Shown here piece by piece: positions 9,851 through 18,736 of a stretch of 64,000 bases of DNA. The stretch lies in the NCBI RefSeq assembly GCF_022788655.1, contig NZ_CP084951.1:2356001-2420000 (forward strand). Reading direction: 5' to 3'. The notes beneath the pieces are model-generated. The model had not been told where the DNA came from. It saw only the letters and a program-made list of their open reading frames with translations, and searched no databases. The position numbers and the translations under genes are program-made. This DNA comes from Sulfitobacter indolifex (GTDB lineage: Bacteria; Pseudomonadota; Alphaproteobacteria; Rhodobacterales; Rhodobacteraceae). Every line of letters begins with the position of its first letter. Within the stretch, counting starts at the first letter, position 1.

Positions 9851-9859
9851 GATTGCTGC

Positions 9860-10624
9860 ATGCGCCCCTCTTCTGAAAAGTCCGGCGCAGACCTTGCGCT
9901 GATCCAATTGCTGCCAAATGCGCTGACCATCACCGCGATCTGCGCGGGCCTCTCGGCGATCCGCTTTGGCGTGAATGGCAACTATGTGCTGGCGGTGCAA
10001 CTGATCCTGCTGGCTTGTGTGCTGGATGGGTTAGACGGGCGGCTGGCGCGGCTTTTGCGCTCTTCCAGCCCGATGGGCGCAGAACTGGATTCGCTGGCCG
10101 ACTTTTTGAACTTTGGCGTGGTGCCGCCGCTGATCCTCTACTTCTGGGCCTTGCAAGACATGGGCGGCGCGGCTTGGATTGCGGTGTTGATCTACGCGGT
10201 TTGCTGTGTGGTCAGGCTGGCCCGGTTCAATGTGAACGACAAGGCCGAAGCCGAGAAAGCCAAGAATGGCGACGCGGTCGGGGAATCCGGCTCCTACTTT
10301 ACCGGCATCCCCTCGCCCGCAGGGGCCCTGCTGGTGCTGTTGCCGATGACGCTGTCCTTTGCTTTCCACAACCGGCCCATTCTGCCGGACTGGATCATTG
10401 CGCTGCATATGGTGCTGATCGGCTTTCTGATGATCAGCCGCATCCCCACATGGTCATTTAAAACCACCAAGATTTCGCGCCGCCATGTGAAATACCTGCT
10501 CGTCGGTGTGGCAATTTTTGCCGCAGCACTGGCGACCTATGCGTGGACCACATTGGTCGCAGTTTGCGTGGCCTATATCGGCATGGTGATCTGGGGCCTG
10601 CTGCGCGGCAAAAAAACCAAATAA
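9860..10624 (+). CDS. pssA: CDP-diacylglycerol-serine O-phosphatidyltransferase
   Basis: PssA makes phosphatidylserine from CDP-diacylglycerol and serine. The CDP-alcohol phosphatidyltransferase signature DGxxARx8Gx3Dx3D is complete (D59, G60, A63, R64, G73, D77, D81). Several hydrophobic spans follow across the 254 residues. It begins 9 bp after psd; GGATTG is a weak ribosome binding site, so translation may depend on psd. Confidence 0.95.
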   Translation: MRPSSEKSGADLALIQLLPNALTITAICAGLSAIRFGVNGNYVLAVQLILLACVLDGLDGRLARLLRSSSPMGAELDSLADFLNFGVVPPLILYFWALQDMGGAAWIAVLIYAVCCVVRLARFNVNDKAEAEKAKNGDAVGESGSYFTGIPSPAGALLVLLPMTLSFAFHNRPILPDWIIALHMVLIGFLMISRIPTWSFKTTKISRRHVKYLLVGVAIFAAALATYAWTTLVAVCVAYIGMVIWGLLRGKKTK

Positions 10625-10641
10625 AACCAAAAGGAATTAAG

Positions 10642-11259
10642 ATGGATATCAAGGCGGTCGAGACTTCTTATGCCCGCTGGGCGCCGATCTACGACAAGAC
10701 CTTTGGCGCGCTGACCAGCGGTGGCCGTCGCCATGTGGTCGCCCATATCAACAAGGGCGACGGCACAGTGCTCGAAGTCGGCGTTGGCACCGGATTATCG
10801 CTGCCGCATTACGCGCCACATCTTTCAGTCACAGGTATGGATTTCAGCGATGAGATGCTCGCCAAAGCCCGCGAGCGCGTCGCGCGCGAAGGGCTGACGC
10901 ATGTAGCCGGCCTGCGCCAGATGGATGCCCGCGACCTTGATTTTCCCGACGCCAGTTTCGACACCGTCGCCGCCATGCATGTGCTGTCGGTCGTGCCCGA
11001 ACCTGAGCGCGTGATGGAGGAGATCGCCCGCGTGCTCAAACCTGGCGGTCAGGTGGTCATCGCCAACCATTTTATGCGCACCACCGGCGTTTTGGGTTTT
11101 CTTGAAAAAGTGTCCGCGCCCTTCGCCAATACGCTGGGCTGGCACTCGGATTTCGAGATGGAAACCGTGCTGCAACAAGATGCGCTGCAAGTCGAAGACG
11201 AACGCGCCCTGCCGCCAATGGGCATGATGACGTTTCTGGTGTTGCGCAAACGCGGCTAA
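10642..11259 (+). CDS. pmtA: Phosphatidylethanolamine N-methyltransferase, PmtA type
   Basis: A 205-residue class I SAM-dependent methyltransferase. The SAM-binding glycine motif VLEVGVGTGLS is at about 43-53, followed by GMDFSDEML and PGGQVVIANHF. AAGGA precedes the ATG. Sequence style and position directly after psd and pssA fit the small soluble Rhodobacter-type PmtA, which methylates phosphatidylethanolamine to phosphatidylcholine. The substrate is inferred from family resemblance and context. Confidence 0.88.
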   Translation: MDIKAVETSYARWAPIYDKTFGALTSGGRRHVVAHINKGDGTVLEVGVGTGLSLPHYAPHLSVTGMDFSDEMLAKARERVAREGLTHVAGLRQMDARDLDFPDASFDTVAAMHVLSVVPEPERVMEEIARVLKPGGQVVIANHFMRTTGVLGFLEKVSAPFANTLGWHSDFEMETVLQQDALQVEDERALPPMGMMTFLVLRKRG

Positions 11260-11293
11260 GCCGCCCCTGTGGCAGGGCGCATCGCCCCGCCGC

Positions 11294-11713
11294 TCAGGAC
11301 TTCCGGCGCAGGCGGATCACCACATCAACCGAGGCGATCTCGGCCCCCTCAGGCGCATCGGGAAGCTGGGCAATCACCAACTGCTCTGACGGCGCGTCTG
11401 TCAGCTTGCTGTCGTCTTCCCAAAAGAAATGCGGGTGGTCGTGGGTGTTGGTGTCGAAATAGCTTTTGGAGCCATCAACGGTCACTTCCTGCAACAATCC
11501 AGCATCACAGAACGCCCGCAGGGTGTTGTAGACCGTTGCCAGCGACACGGCTTCGCCCTGCCCTTTGGCTGCCTCAAACAGGCTTTCGGCGGTGACGTGA
11601 CGGTCTTGTCCATCGCCCACCAGCAGGCTTGCCAGCGTAACACGTTGGCGTGTGGGGCGTAGTCCGGCCTGCGCCAACCAGCGCGTCCCGACCTCTTGTT
11701 CCTGTTCGGACAT
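11294..11713 (-). CDS. irr: Iron response regulator Irr (Fur family)
   Basis: A 139-residue Fur-family repressor of the haem-sensing Irr branch. The helix-turn-helix covers about residues 15-70 (AGLRPTRQRVTLASLLV, SLATVYNTLRAFCDAGL). The HDHPHFFWED segment at 91-100 is the His-rich haem/metal site typical of Irr. The ATG at 11713 follows AGGAAA; the open frame upstream to 11782 runs through the palindrome at 11756-11773 and is not expected to be coding. Irr controls iron and haem genes and is often next to fabA in this order. Confidence 0.93.
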   Translation of the reverse strand: MSEQEQEVGTRWLAQAGLRPTRQRVTLASLLVGDGQDRHVTAESLFEAAKGQGEAVSLATVYNTLRAFCDAGLLQEVTVDGSKSYFDTNTHDHPHFFWEDDSKLTDAPSEQLVIAQLPDAPEGAEIASVDVVIRLRRKS

Positions 11714-11755
11714 CAATTTCCTGCCTTTCATGGTCATATAAAGGATGAAATCCCC

Positions 11756-11773
11756 GGTTTTCAATTGAAAACC
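11756..11773. promoter_or_regulatory. Perfect 18-bp palindrome between irr and fabA
   Basis: GGTTTTCAATTGAAAACC is an exact inverted repeat centred on CAATTG. It begins 43 bp upstream of the irr ATG and ends 103 bp upstream of fabA, so it would suit an operator. It does not match the Irr ICE consensus as I remember it, so the binding protein is not assigned. Confidence 0.55.
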
Positions 11774-11876
11774 TCGCGCCAATCGTCGCAGCTGCGCGCG
11801 CGCGGCCCTTGCAGCATGCTGGAGCGCGATGCTAAACGGGACCCAAGTGATAACAGACCAGCAGGAGAGCCGCAGT

Positions 11877-12386
11877 ATGGCCGACTACCCCACGAGTTTC
11901 GACAAGGAAGATCTGCTGAAATGCGCCCGCGGCGAACTTTTCGGCCCCGGTAACGCGCAGCTTCCTGCCCCGCCGATGCTCATGATGGACCGGATCACCG
12001 ATGTATCCGCCGATGGCGGCGCCCATGGCAAAGGCCATATCACCGCCGAATTCGACATCACCCCGGACCTGTGGTTCTTCGAATGCCACTTCCCCGGTAA
12101 CCCGATCATGCCCGGCTGTCTGGGCCTAGACGGTCTGTGGCAGTTGACCGGTTTCAACCTCGGCTGGCGCGGCTGGCAGGGGCGTGGCTATGCGCTTGGC
12201 GTGGGCGAAGTGAAGCTGACCGGCATGGTCCGGCCTGAGCGTAAGATGCTGACCTATAAGATTGATTTCACCAAAGCGATCCAAACACGCCGTCTGACCA
12301 TGGGTGTGGCCGACGGCATCGTCGAAGCCGATGGTGAAGTGATCTATCAGGTGAAAGACATGAAAGTCGCGCTGAGCGAGAGCTGA
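11877..12386 (+). CDS. fabA: 3-hydroxydecanoyl-ACP dehydratase/isomerase FabA
   Basis: FabA dehydrates 3-hydroxydecanoyl-ACP and isomerises the product, starting anaerobic-type unsaturated fatty acid synthesis. The 169-residue length is standard, with catalytic H71 in [14 protein letters not shown] and D85 in [15 protein letters not shown] lies eight bases before the chosen ATG; an ATG at 11829 is in frame but lacks support. A strong terminator follows, and its usual partner fabB lies 2.3 kb away behind two reversed genes. Confidence 0.97.
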   Translation: MADYPTSFDKEDLLKCARGELFGPGNAQLPAPPMLMMDRITDVSADGGAHGKGHITAEFDITPDLWFFECHFPGNPIMPGCLGLDGLWQLTGFNLGWRGWQGRGYALGVGEVKLTGMVRPERKMLTYKIDFTKAIQTRRLTMGVADGIVEADGEVIYQVKDMKVALSES

Positions 12387-12410
12387 GCCGACAACGCCCA
12401 GCGAATACGA

Positions 12411-12436
12411 AAAAGGGGGCCGCGTGGCCCCCTTTT
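12411..12436. terminator. Bidirectional terminator between fabA and the NAD-binding gene
   Basis: AAAAGGGGGCC, loop GCGT, GGCCCCCTTTT forms an eleven-pair hairpin with T or A tails on both sides, between two convergent genes. Confidence 0.92.
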
Positions 12437-12453
12437 GTGTCTCTAGCATACCC

Positions 12454-13056
12454 TTAGAGGGTCTGCATTTCCTGTACCTTACCATCATGGCGACCAGTCA
12501 CCGCCGCCTCGGCCAACACGGCGGCCACATCACCGCGGCGCGCTTGACCCTGCTGATCGACACTATCGCCCAAGTTCACCGCGTTGGTCTTGGGGTCATC
12601 GGTCAGCGCCACGGGGCGTAAAATGGAATAGGTCAGCCCTGAGTTGATCAGATGTTGATCCGCTGCCTGCTTCGCTTTGAGGTAATGGGTCATTTCCGTA
12701 TCTTCGGGCGGGTTGTCAGCCCCGACCGAGCTTAGCATCACGAAACGGTCCACATTAGCTGTACGGGCCAAATCAATCAGATGCTGCGCGCCTTTTCGAT
12801 CAACCTTCTCGGTCATCTCAGGGCCGGTGTTACCACCCGAGCCTGCAGCAAAGACGACGACATCCACATCATCACAGATGCCTGCCCGCAGTTTCGTCAA
12901 ATCCCCTTCGCGCTGTGCTGTGCATTCGGGCAGAACAGAAGTGTCAGACCCTTTGCGCACCAGCGCGATCGGCTCCGCCCCTCGATCTTTCAATTCACTT
13001 ACGAGCAAACGCCCGGTTTTGCCGGTCGCACCGGCAACGAGTACCTTAAGTGTCAT
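12454..13056 (-). CDS. NAD(P)-binding atypical short-chain dehydrogenase / NmrA-like protein
   Basis: A 200-residue single-domain Rossmann protein. The dinucleotide motif GATGKTGR is near residues 10-17, then VVVFAAGSGG and FVMLSSVGAD, which replaces the usual catalytic segment. The Tyr-x-x-x-Lys pair appears as HYLKAKQAADQ. Such proteins bind NAD(P) and often act as reductases or sensors; the substrate is unknown. The start at MTLKVLVAGATG is clear. It lies between fabA and an aldehyde dehydrogenase, both it and the dehydrogenase reversed relative to fabA and fabB. Confidence 0.8.
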   Translation of the reverse strand: MTLKVLVAGATGKTGRLLVSELKDRGAEPIALVRKGSDTSVLPECTAQREGDLTKLRAGICDDVDVVVFAAGSGGNTGPEMTEKVDRKGAQHLIDLARTANVDRFVMLSSVGADNPPEDTEMTHYLKAKQAADQHLINSGLTYSILRPVALTDDPKTNAVNLGDSVDQQGQARRGDVAAVLAEAAVTGRHDGKVQEMQTL

Positions 13057-13132
13057 ATGGAACCTCTTGAATTTTCGTTGATACCACAGCGGGCAACTGG
13101 AGAGCCGCCCGCCTCTAATCTGCGAGTGCTGC

Positions 13133-14512
13133 TTAGGACGGCAGGAAAATCGCCTTGGCGTTGACAAACTCGCTCATGCCAAAGCCGCCATGTTCGCGGC
13201 CATAACCTGAGTTCTTGACCCCGCCGAAGGGCATATTCGGATCCGCCAAACCAAAACCATTGATCCGGATCATCCCGGTGTCAAACTCGGCCCGAGCCAG
13301 TTCAAGCGCGCGGTCTTCGTCTTGCGAGAAGATACCGCCGCCAAGGCCATAGCGGCTGTCATTGGCAATGCGCATCGCGTCTTCGTCATCCTTGGCGCGG
13401 ATCACCGAGGCGACAGGGCCGAAGATTTCATCGTCATAGGCGGGCGAGCCGGGCTTCACATTGCCCAGAACGGTCGAGGGATAGTAAGCCCCCGTGCGGT
13501 CAGGCACTTCGCCCCCGCAGAGCAGTTCGCACCCATTCTCGACGCTTTCCTTAACCTGATCGCGCACCGTCTCGAACTGTTCTTGGCTCGACAGCGGGCC
13601 AAGGCCGGTGCTTTTGTCCATCGGGTCGCCCATCTCGATCGATTTCATTTGCTCAACAAAGGCGCTCACGAAGGCGTCGTAATTCTTGTCGGTCACGATA
13701 AAGCGCTTTGCCGAGATACAGGTCTGGCCATTGTTGTAGATCCGGCCGGCGACAGAGAACTTCACTGCCGTCTCGATGTCTGCATCATCCAGCACGATGA
13801 AAGCATCGTTCGAACCCAGCTCCAAAACCGATTTCTTGAGGTGCTTTGCCGCCAGCGACCCGATGTGGCTGCCCGCTTTGTCGGACCCGGTCATGGTCAC
13901 GCCACGCACCAGGTCATGGGCGATCAGCTTGTCGCTGGTGTCATGGTCAATAATGACGACGTTAAACAGGTCTTTCGGCAGCCCGGCTTCTTCACAGATC
14001 TCCTTGAGACGCAGCGCGCTGCCGGTACAAATTTGGGCGTGTTTTAGGACGTTCCCGTTGCCTGCCATCAGGTTTGCCGCCAGAACGCGGACCGGCTGGT
14101 AAAAGGGGAAGTTCCACGGCTGGACTGAATAGATCACGCCGATCGGCTGATAGGTCACCACGCCGTTTTTCTTGCCGTCCATCAACTCGCGGGTCTCGTC
14201 TTTGAGTTTTTCCGGGCCCGCGTCGGCGGTCCAGTCAAAGATCGCGGCGCAGAGGTCGACTTCGTCAAGACTGTCGTTGTACAGTTTACCAACCTCGCGG
14301 GTCATCAACTCGGCCAGTTCCTCTTTGTTGTCGCGCAGTTTTTCGGCGATCTTTTTCAGATAGGGCGCGCGTTCTGCATGGGTGAACTTGCGCCACTTTT
14401 TAAAAGCTTCATGCGTGGCCTCGACCGCTTGGGTCGCCTCGGCTTCGGACATCACGGTGTAGGTGTTCAGGACTTCTTCGGTGGCGGGGTTTATCGTTTT
14501 GATCTCGGGCAT
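13133..14512 (-). CDS. NAD(P)-dependent aldehyde dehydrogenase, succinate-semialdehyde-like
   Basis: A complete 459-residue aldehyde dehydrogenase. It shows the cofactor region QPWNFPFYQPVR, the general base E in VLELGSNDA, the nucleophile C in NNGQTCISAKRF and the C-terminal FGGVKNSGYGRE. The short N-terminus and these motifs resemble GabD-type succinate semialdehyde dehydrogenases, but the physiological aldehyde cannot be read from sequence. GAGGAG in the leader supports the ATG at 14512. It is transcribed towards the NAD-binding gene, 76 bp apart. Confidence 0.88.
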   Translation of the reverse strand: MPEIKTINPATEEVLNTYTVMSEAEATQAVEATHEAFKKWRKFTHAERAPYLKKIAEKLRDNKEELAELMTREVGKLYNDSLDEVDLCAAIFDWTADAGPEKLKDETRELMDGKKNGVVTYQPIGVIYSVQPWNFPFYQPVRVLAANLMAGNGNVLKHAQICTGSALRLKEICEEAGLPKDLFNVVIIDHDTSDKLIAHDLVRGVTMTGSDKAGSHIGSLAAKHLKKSVLELGSNDAFIVLDDADIETAVKFSVAGRIYNNGQTCISAKRFIVTDKNYDAFVSAFVEQMKSIEMGDPMDKSTGLGPLSSQEQFETVRDQVKESVENGCELLCGGEVPDRTGAYYPSTVLGNVKPGSPAYDDEIFGPVASVIRAKDDEDAMRIANDSRYGLGGGIFSQDEDRALELARAEFDTGMIRINGFGLADPNMPFGGVKNSGYGREHGGFGMSEFVNAKAIFLPS

Positions 14513-14676
14513 TCTGTTCTCCTCTATGTCTTGCTTGGCCAACACCGCCTGCCCGCCGCGCGTTCCATCACAGAACCTTGACCGACAACTTCCGCCCGCG
14601 GCCAAATGGCAAACCGCTTGCGCCGTCCCGCCGTGCTGTCATACACCGGGGCTGATAAAACAAAGGAGTGCTGCCC

Positions 14677-15906
14677 ATGCGCCGCGTCGTCGTCACAGGG
14701 TTGGGAATTGTCTCATCCATCGGAAATAACGCCGAAGAAGTGCTTGCCGCGCTGAAGGACGGCACCTCCGGGATCGAAGCCAGCCCGGAGATGGCCGAAC
14801 ACGGGTTCCGCAGCCGCGTGGCCGGAACGCTTAAGATCAATCTGGCCGACCACATCGACAAGCGCACACTGCGCTTCATGGGGCCGGGCGCAGGCTATGC
14901 CTATGTCGCGATGGATCAGGCGATCAAGGATGCCGGGCTGAGTGAAGATCAGATCAGCAACCCGCGCACCGGTCTGGTGGCAGGCTCCGGCGGGCCGTCG
15001 ACCTCCGCCATGTTCGCCGCGCATAACATCGTCAAAGACACAGGCGCCACCAAGCGCATCGGGCCCTTTGCCGTGCCGAAATGCATGTCTTCGACCGTCA
15101 GCGCGAACCTGTCGACCGCTTTCAAGATCAAGGGCATCAACTATTCGATCACCTCAGCCTGCTCCACCTCGCTGCATTGCATCGGCAACGCGGCTGAGCA
15201 GATCATGCTGGGCAAGCAAGACGTGATGTTTGCCGGTGGTGGTGAGGAGTTGGACTGGACGCTGTCGTGCCTCTTTGACGCGATGGGCGCGATGTCGTCC
15301 AAGTACAACGACGCCCCCGAAACAGCGAGCCGCGCCTTTGATGCGGACCGCGATGGTTTCGTAATTTCAGGCGGCGGCGGGATGCTGGTGCTGGAAGACC
15401 TCGACCACGCGCTGGCGCGCGGTGCAAAAATCTATGCCGAGGTGACGGGCTATGCCGCCACCAGCGATGGGCACGACATGGTGGCCCCTTCCGGTGAAGG
15501 CGGCGAGCGCGCGATGCGTCTGGCGCTTGAGACCCTGCCCGAAGGCCGCAAGGTGGGCTATATCAATGCCCATGGCACCTCGACCCCCGTCGGCGACGTG
15601 GGCGAGATCGAAGCGGTCCGCCGCGTCTTCGGTCAGGGCAGCACGCCTCCGGTCAGCTCGACCAAATCCATGACTGGCCACGCCCAAGGCGCCGCCGGTG
15701 CGCTGGAGGCGATCTTTAGCCTGCTGATGCTGGACAATGATTTCATTGCTCGGTCGATCAATGTGCAAAATCTCGACCCGGCGCTTGATCCGTCGGAAAT
15801 CGCGCTGGAGCGGGTCGACAATGCGGGGCTCGATTCCGTGATGACCAACTCTTTCGGGTTTGGTGGCACCAATGGGTCGATGATCCTGTCAAAGTATAAG
15901 GGCTGA
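14677..15906 (+). CDS. fabB: 3-oxoacyl-ACP synthase I
   Basis: FabB elongates unsaturated acyl-ACP made through FabA. The 409-residue protein has nucleophile C162 in [10 protein letters not shown], and both catalytic His motifs (NAHGTSTP and TGHAQGAAG). AAGGAG eight bases before 14677 fixes the start over a GTG at 14668. It runs into fabI with a 9 bp gap and is divergent from the aldehyde dehydrogenase. Confidence 0.96.
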   Translation: MRRVVVTGLGIVSSIGNNAEEVLAALKDGTSGIEASPEMAEHGFRSRVAGTLKINLADHIDKRTLRFMGPGAGYAYVAMDQAIKDAGLSEDQISNPRTGLVAGSGGPSTSAMFAAHNIVKDTGATKRIGPFAVPKCMSSTVSANLSTAFKIKGINYSITSACSTSLHCIGNAAEQIMLGKQDVMFAGGGEELDWTLSCLFDAMGAMSSKYNDAPETASRAFDADRDGFVISGGGGMLVLEDLDHALARGAKIYAEVTGYAATSDGHDMVAPSGEGGERAMRLALETLPEGRKVGYINAHGTSTPVGDVGEIEAVRRVFGQGSTPPVSSTKSMTGHAQGAAGALEAIFSLLMLDNDFIARSINVQNLDPALDPSEIALERVDNAGLDSVMTNSFGFGGTNGSMILSKYKG

Positions 15907-15915
15907 GGGCGCGTT

Positions 15916-16707
15916 ATGTCAGGATTGCTTGCAGGAAAACGCGGCCTCATCATGGGTGTGGCCAATGAACGCTCCATCGCTTGGGGCATCGCCAAAGCGA
16001 TGGCCGAGGCAGGGGCCGAACTGGCCTTCACCTATCAGGGCGAGGCCTTTGGCAAGCGTCTTGAGCCGCTGGCGCAGAGTGTCGGGTCCGACTTCATGGT
16101 CGACGTCGATGTGACCGACGATGCGTCGCTTGACCGGGCGTTTGAGGAATTGGGCGCGCGTTGGCCGACGATTGACTTCGTCGTGCATGCCATTGCTTTC
16201 TCGGACAAGTCCGAGTTGACGGGGCGGTTTTTGAACACCAGCCGGGCGAACTTCAAAAACTCGATGGATATCTCGGCCTATTCCTTCATCGACGTTGCGC
16301 GCCGCGCGCATCCGCTGATGGTTGAGAACGGCGGCACGCTGTTGACGCTGACCTACATGGGCTCGAACCGGGTCACGCCGAACTACAACGTGATGGGTGT
16401 GGCCAAGGCGGCGCTGGAGAGTGCGACGCGCTATCTGGCGAATGATTTGGGGCCGGAGGGGATCCGTGTGAACGCGATCTCGCCGGGGCCGATGAAGACG
16501 CTGGCGGGGGCCGCGATTGGTGGTGCGCGCAAGACCTATAAGCACACGGATCAGAACGCACCGTTGCGGTCGAATGCCACGTTGGAGGCTGTTGGTGGGA
16601 CGGCGGTTTATCTGGCGTCTGATGCAGGCGCTTGCACGACGGGTGAGATTGTCCGCGTCGACGGGGGTTTCCATGTGCTGGGGATGCCGCAGGCGGAGAA
16701 CCTGTAA
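15916..16707 (+). CDS. fabI: Enoyl-ACP reductase (NADH)
   Basis: FabI carries out the last reduction of the fatty acid cycle and is the family inhibited by triclosan. In 263 residues Y147 (YMGS), Y157 and K164 (YNVMGVAK) align with the E. coli active site, and the glycine-rich GVANERSIAWGIA is near the N-terminus. It follows fabB with 9 bp between them and is the last gene before a large inverted repeat. Confidence 0.96.
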   Translation: MSGLLAGKRGLIMGVANERSIAWGIAKAMAEAGAELAFTYQGEAFGKRLEPLAQSVGSDFMVDVDVTDDASLDRAFEELGARWPTIDFVVHAIAFSDKSELTGRFLNTSRANFKNSMDISAYSFIDVARRAHPLMVENGGTLLTLTYMGSNRVTPNYNVMGVAKAALESATRYLANDLGPEGIRVNAISPGPMKTLAGAAIGGARKTYKHTDQNAPLRSNATLEAVGGTAVYLASDAGACTTGEIVRVDGGFHVLGMPQAENL

Positions 16708-16747
16708 GGGTTTAACTACCTCAGCCCGGAATTAAGCCGCAGGCGCC

Positions 16748-16884
16748 GGGCCATCGCCTGCCCGTCCCCACGGGGAGGCGATTTGGTGAGGCTGGGCGCG
16801 CCTTTTCGGGGGTGCGCTAAAGCCTCACCATAAAGTGGGACGGATGAACGCTGTAATCGCCACCCCACGGGCAGGCGCTGGCCC
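16748..16884. repeat. Large imperfect inverted repeat between fabI and the RNA methyltransferase gene
   Basis: Two arms carry the same three blocks in mirrored order: an 18-base block matching at 17 positions (16748-16765 and 16867-16884), GGCGATT against AATCGCC, and a perfect ten-base block TGGTGAGGCT against AGCCTCACCA. The 3' arm has about 24 extra bases. The whole fills a convergent intergenic space and could form a long RNA or DNA hairpin. Confidence 0.75.
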
Positions 16885-16891
16885 TCGGTCT

Positions 16892-18007
16892 CTACCGCAG
16901 CGCATCCGTCTGCCAGAGCCATATCTTCATCCCACCATGGGCAATCGCAGGCCCCTGCGGTTTCCAAGGCAGCCCGGTCGCCCGCGCCAAGGGCGGCTCT
17001 GACGTCACCAGCCCCACGCGCCACCCTCGGAACCGCGACTTCAGCGTCTCACCCAAAGTCCCATAAAGCGGATAGAGCAGCTTCTTATTCCCGATCCGCC
17101 CCCCATAAGGCGGGTTCACGATCACCAGCCCCGGCGGACCCTCTGGCGGCTGCACCTCCCCTGCCCCATGGCAGGCGAAATGGCACCACTCCCCCACACC
17201 CGCGCGCTCGGCATTGGCCGTGCTCATGCGGATTGCGCCCGCGTCCCGGTCCGAGCCGTAGAACCGCGCGGAAGGCACCGAAACATCCCCGCCGCTGCGC
17301 TTCTCTTCCCAAGCCCCGGCATCAAAACTCGCCAAGTCCTCAAAAGCAAAACGCCGAGAGCGCCCCGGCTTCACCCCCGCCGCGATCTCTGCTGCTTCGA
17401 TCAGGAACGTCCCCGAGCCGCACATCGGATCAACCACCGGCTCACCCGGCGTATACCCACAGGACCGCAGCATCAGCGCCGCCATATTCTCGCGCATTGG
17501 CGCCTTGCCCACCGCCTCCTTATGGCCGCGCTTGTGCAGCGCCTCCCCGGAGGTATCGATGCTGAACTGCACTTGGTTGTCGTCAATGCGCACCTTCAGC
17601 ACCATCGCAGCATCAGCACTGACAGTGATCCCGTGGCTCTCGCGCAATGCCGTCTCGACCCGCTGCTGCGCGGCCCCGGCGTGGTAGATCTTCGACGCCT
17701 TCGTCGTCACCTGCACCTTCACCGGCACGTCTGACCGCAGCACATCGCCAAAGGGAAACTTGCGACAACGTTTATCCAACTGTGCCAGATGGAAGGCCAT
17801 AAAGCCGCCGATCCGCGCCAGAACCCGGCCCGCGCCGCGCAGTTCCAGATTGGCGCGCCAGACCTCGGGCCAACCGCCCTGAACGGTCACGCCACCGGGC
17901 TGCGCCTGTGCGTCGGCAAAGCCTTTTTCCTGCGCCTCGGCGCAGAGCAAATCCTCAAGCCCGGGCGGGCAGACAAGGAAAATCTCAAATGTATCTTGCG
18001 TATCCAT
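16892..18007 (-). CDS. Class I SAM-dependent RNA methyltransferase (RlmL/YcbY-like, THUMP domain)
   Basis: A 371-residue protein with an N-terminal ferredoxin-like/THUMP region (about 1-160) and a Rossmann methyltransferase domain. DPMCGSGTF at 193-201 binds SAM and NPPYG at 298-302 is the amino-methylating catalytic motif. The family includes the N-terminal half of RlmL, which makes m2G2445 in 23S rRNA; this one lacks the RlmK half. Target base is inferred, not shown. Confidence 0.88.
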   Translation of the reverse strand: MDTQDTFEIFLVCPPGLEDLLCAEAQEKGFADAQAQPGGVTVQGGWPEVWRANLELRGAGRVLARIGGFMAFHLAQLDKRCRKFPFGDVLRSDVPVKVQVTTKASKIYHAGAAQQRVETALRESHGITVSADAAMVLKVRIDDNQVQFSIDTSGEALHKRGHKEAVGKAPMRENMAALMLRSCGYTPGEPVVDPMCGSGTFLIEAAEIAAGVKPGRSRRFAFEDLASFDAGAWEEKRSGGDVSVPSARFYGSDRDAGAIRMSTANAERAGVGEWCHFACHGAGEVQPPEGPPGLVIVNPPYGGRIGNKKLLYPLYGTLGETLKSRFRGWRVGLVTSEPPLARATGLPWKPQGPAIAHGGMKIWLWQTDALR

Positions 18008-18076
18008 GGCCCCTGCATAAGCGCCTGCGCGGCATGGTGCGAGGGGAAAAGACGCAAGCCGCGCCTTGTCGGGTCA

Positions 18077-18097
18077 CCGGGGGGGATTGCCCCCCGG
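18077..18097. terminator. GC hairpin downstream of the FKBP gene
   Basis: CCGGGGGG and CCCCCCGG flank a short loop between the FKBP gene and the RNA methyltransferase gene on the same strand. There is no T-run, so a terminator role is only suggested. Confidence 0.4.
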
Positions 18098-18115
18098 TAG
18101 CCATTGTCAGGCCGC

Positions 18116-18544
18116 TTAAGCGATCTTGACCAATTCGATGTCGAACTGCAGGTCTTTGCCCGCAAGCGGGTGGTTCGCGTCGAGTGTAACGGTGGTTTCG
18201 TCCACTTCCACTACGGTCACGGGCAGCGCCTGACCTTCGGGTGTCTGCATCTGCAGCTGCGTGCCGGGATCAAGCGGGATATCCGCTGGGATACCTTCGC
18301 GCGGCACCGACTGGCGCATCTCAGGGTTCACCGGGCCGTAGGCTTCTTCGCTGGGCACTTGAACGACCTTCTTGTCGCCCTCAGCCATGCCGGGCAGCGC
18401 GCTGTCGAGACCGGGAATGATCTGGCCCGACCCTACGACGAACTCAAGCGGGTCGCGCCCCTCAGAGCTGTCAAAAGTGGTGCCGTCCTGCAGGGTGCCG
18501 GTATAGTGAATCTGTACTGTGTCGCCGGATTTGACCTCAGCCAT
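18116..18544 (-). CDS. FKBP-type peptidyl-prolyl isomerase, SlyD-like
   Basis: A 142-residue peptidyl-prolyl isomerase. The FKBP fold segments VQIHYTGTLQDGTTFDSS and VVGSGQIIPGLDSALPGM are at the N-terminus, followed by an insert-in-flap region (about 70-120) and FDIELVKI at the end. The His-rich metal tail of E. coli SlyD is absent. It probably works as a cytoplasmic folding helper. The start at 18544 precedes the conserved MAEVKSGDTV. Confidence 0.9.
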   Translation of the reverse strand: MAEVKSGDTVQIHYTGTLQDGTTFDSSEGRDPLEFVVGSGQIIPGLDSALPGMAEGDKKVVQVPSEEAYGPVNPEMRQSVPREGIPADIPLDPGTQLQMQTPEGQALPVTVVEVDETTVTLDANHPLAGKDLQFDIELVKIA

Positions 18545-18736
18545 TGTTGTCTCCAATTTGTCAGGGGAAAAGGGAAGGAGGCCGCGTATCTGCACGGGTG
18601 CTCCAAATTCCGCGACAGCATGAAGATTGTGGCCCCGAGAGTAAACCCCCAGTCCCGGCCGATGGGGGAATTCGCCCCTTTTCGCCGCTTCGCCCGCATG
18701 CCACTCTGCCGCGACATATGAGGGAGAGCCAGCCAG

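Noticed and set aside
15919..16674. Minus-strand frame (251 codons) over fabI
   Set aside because: Mirrors fabI codon structure; Arg/Gln-rich; no motif.
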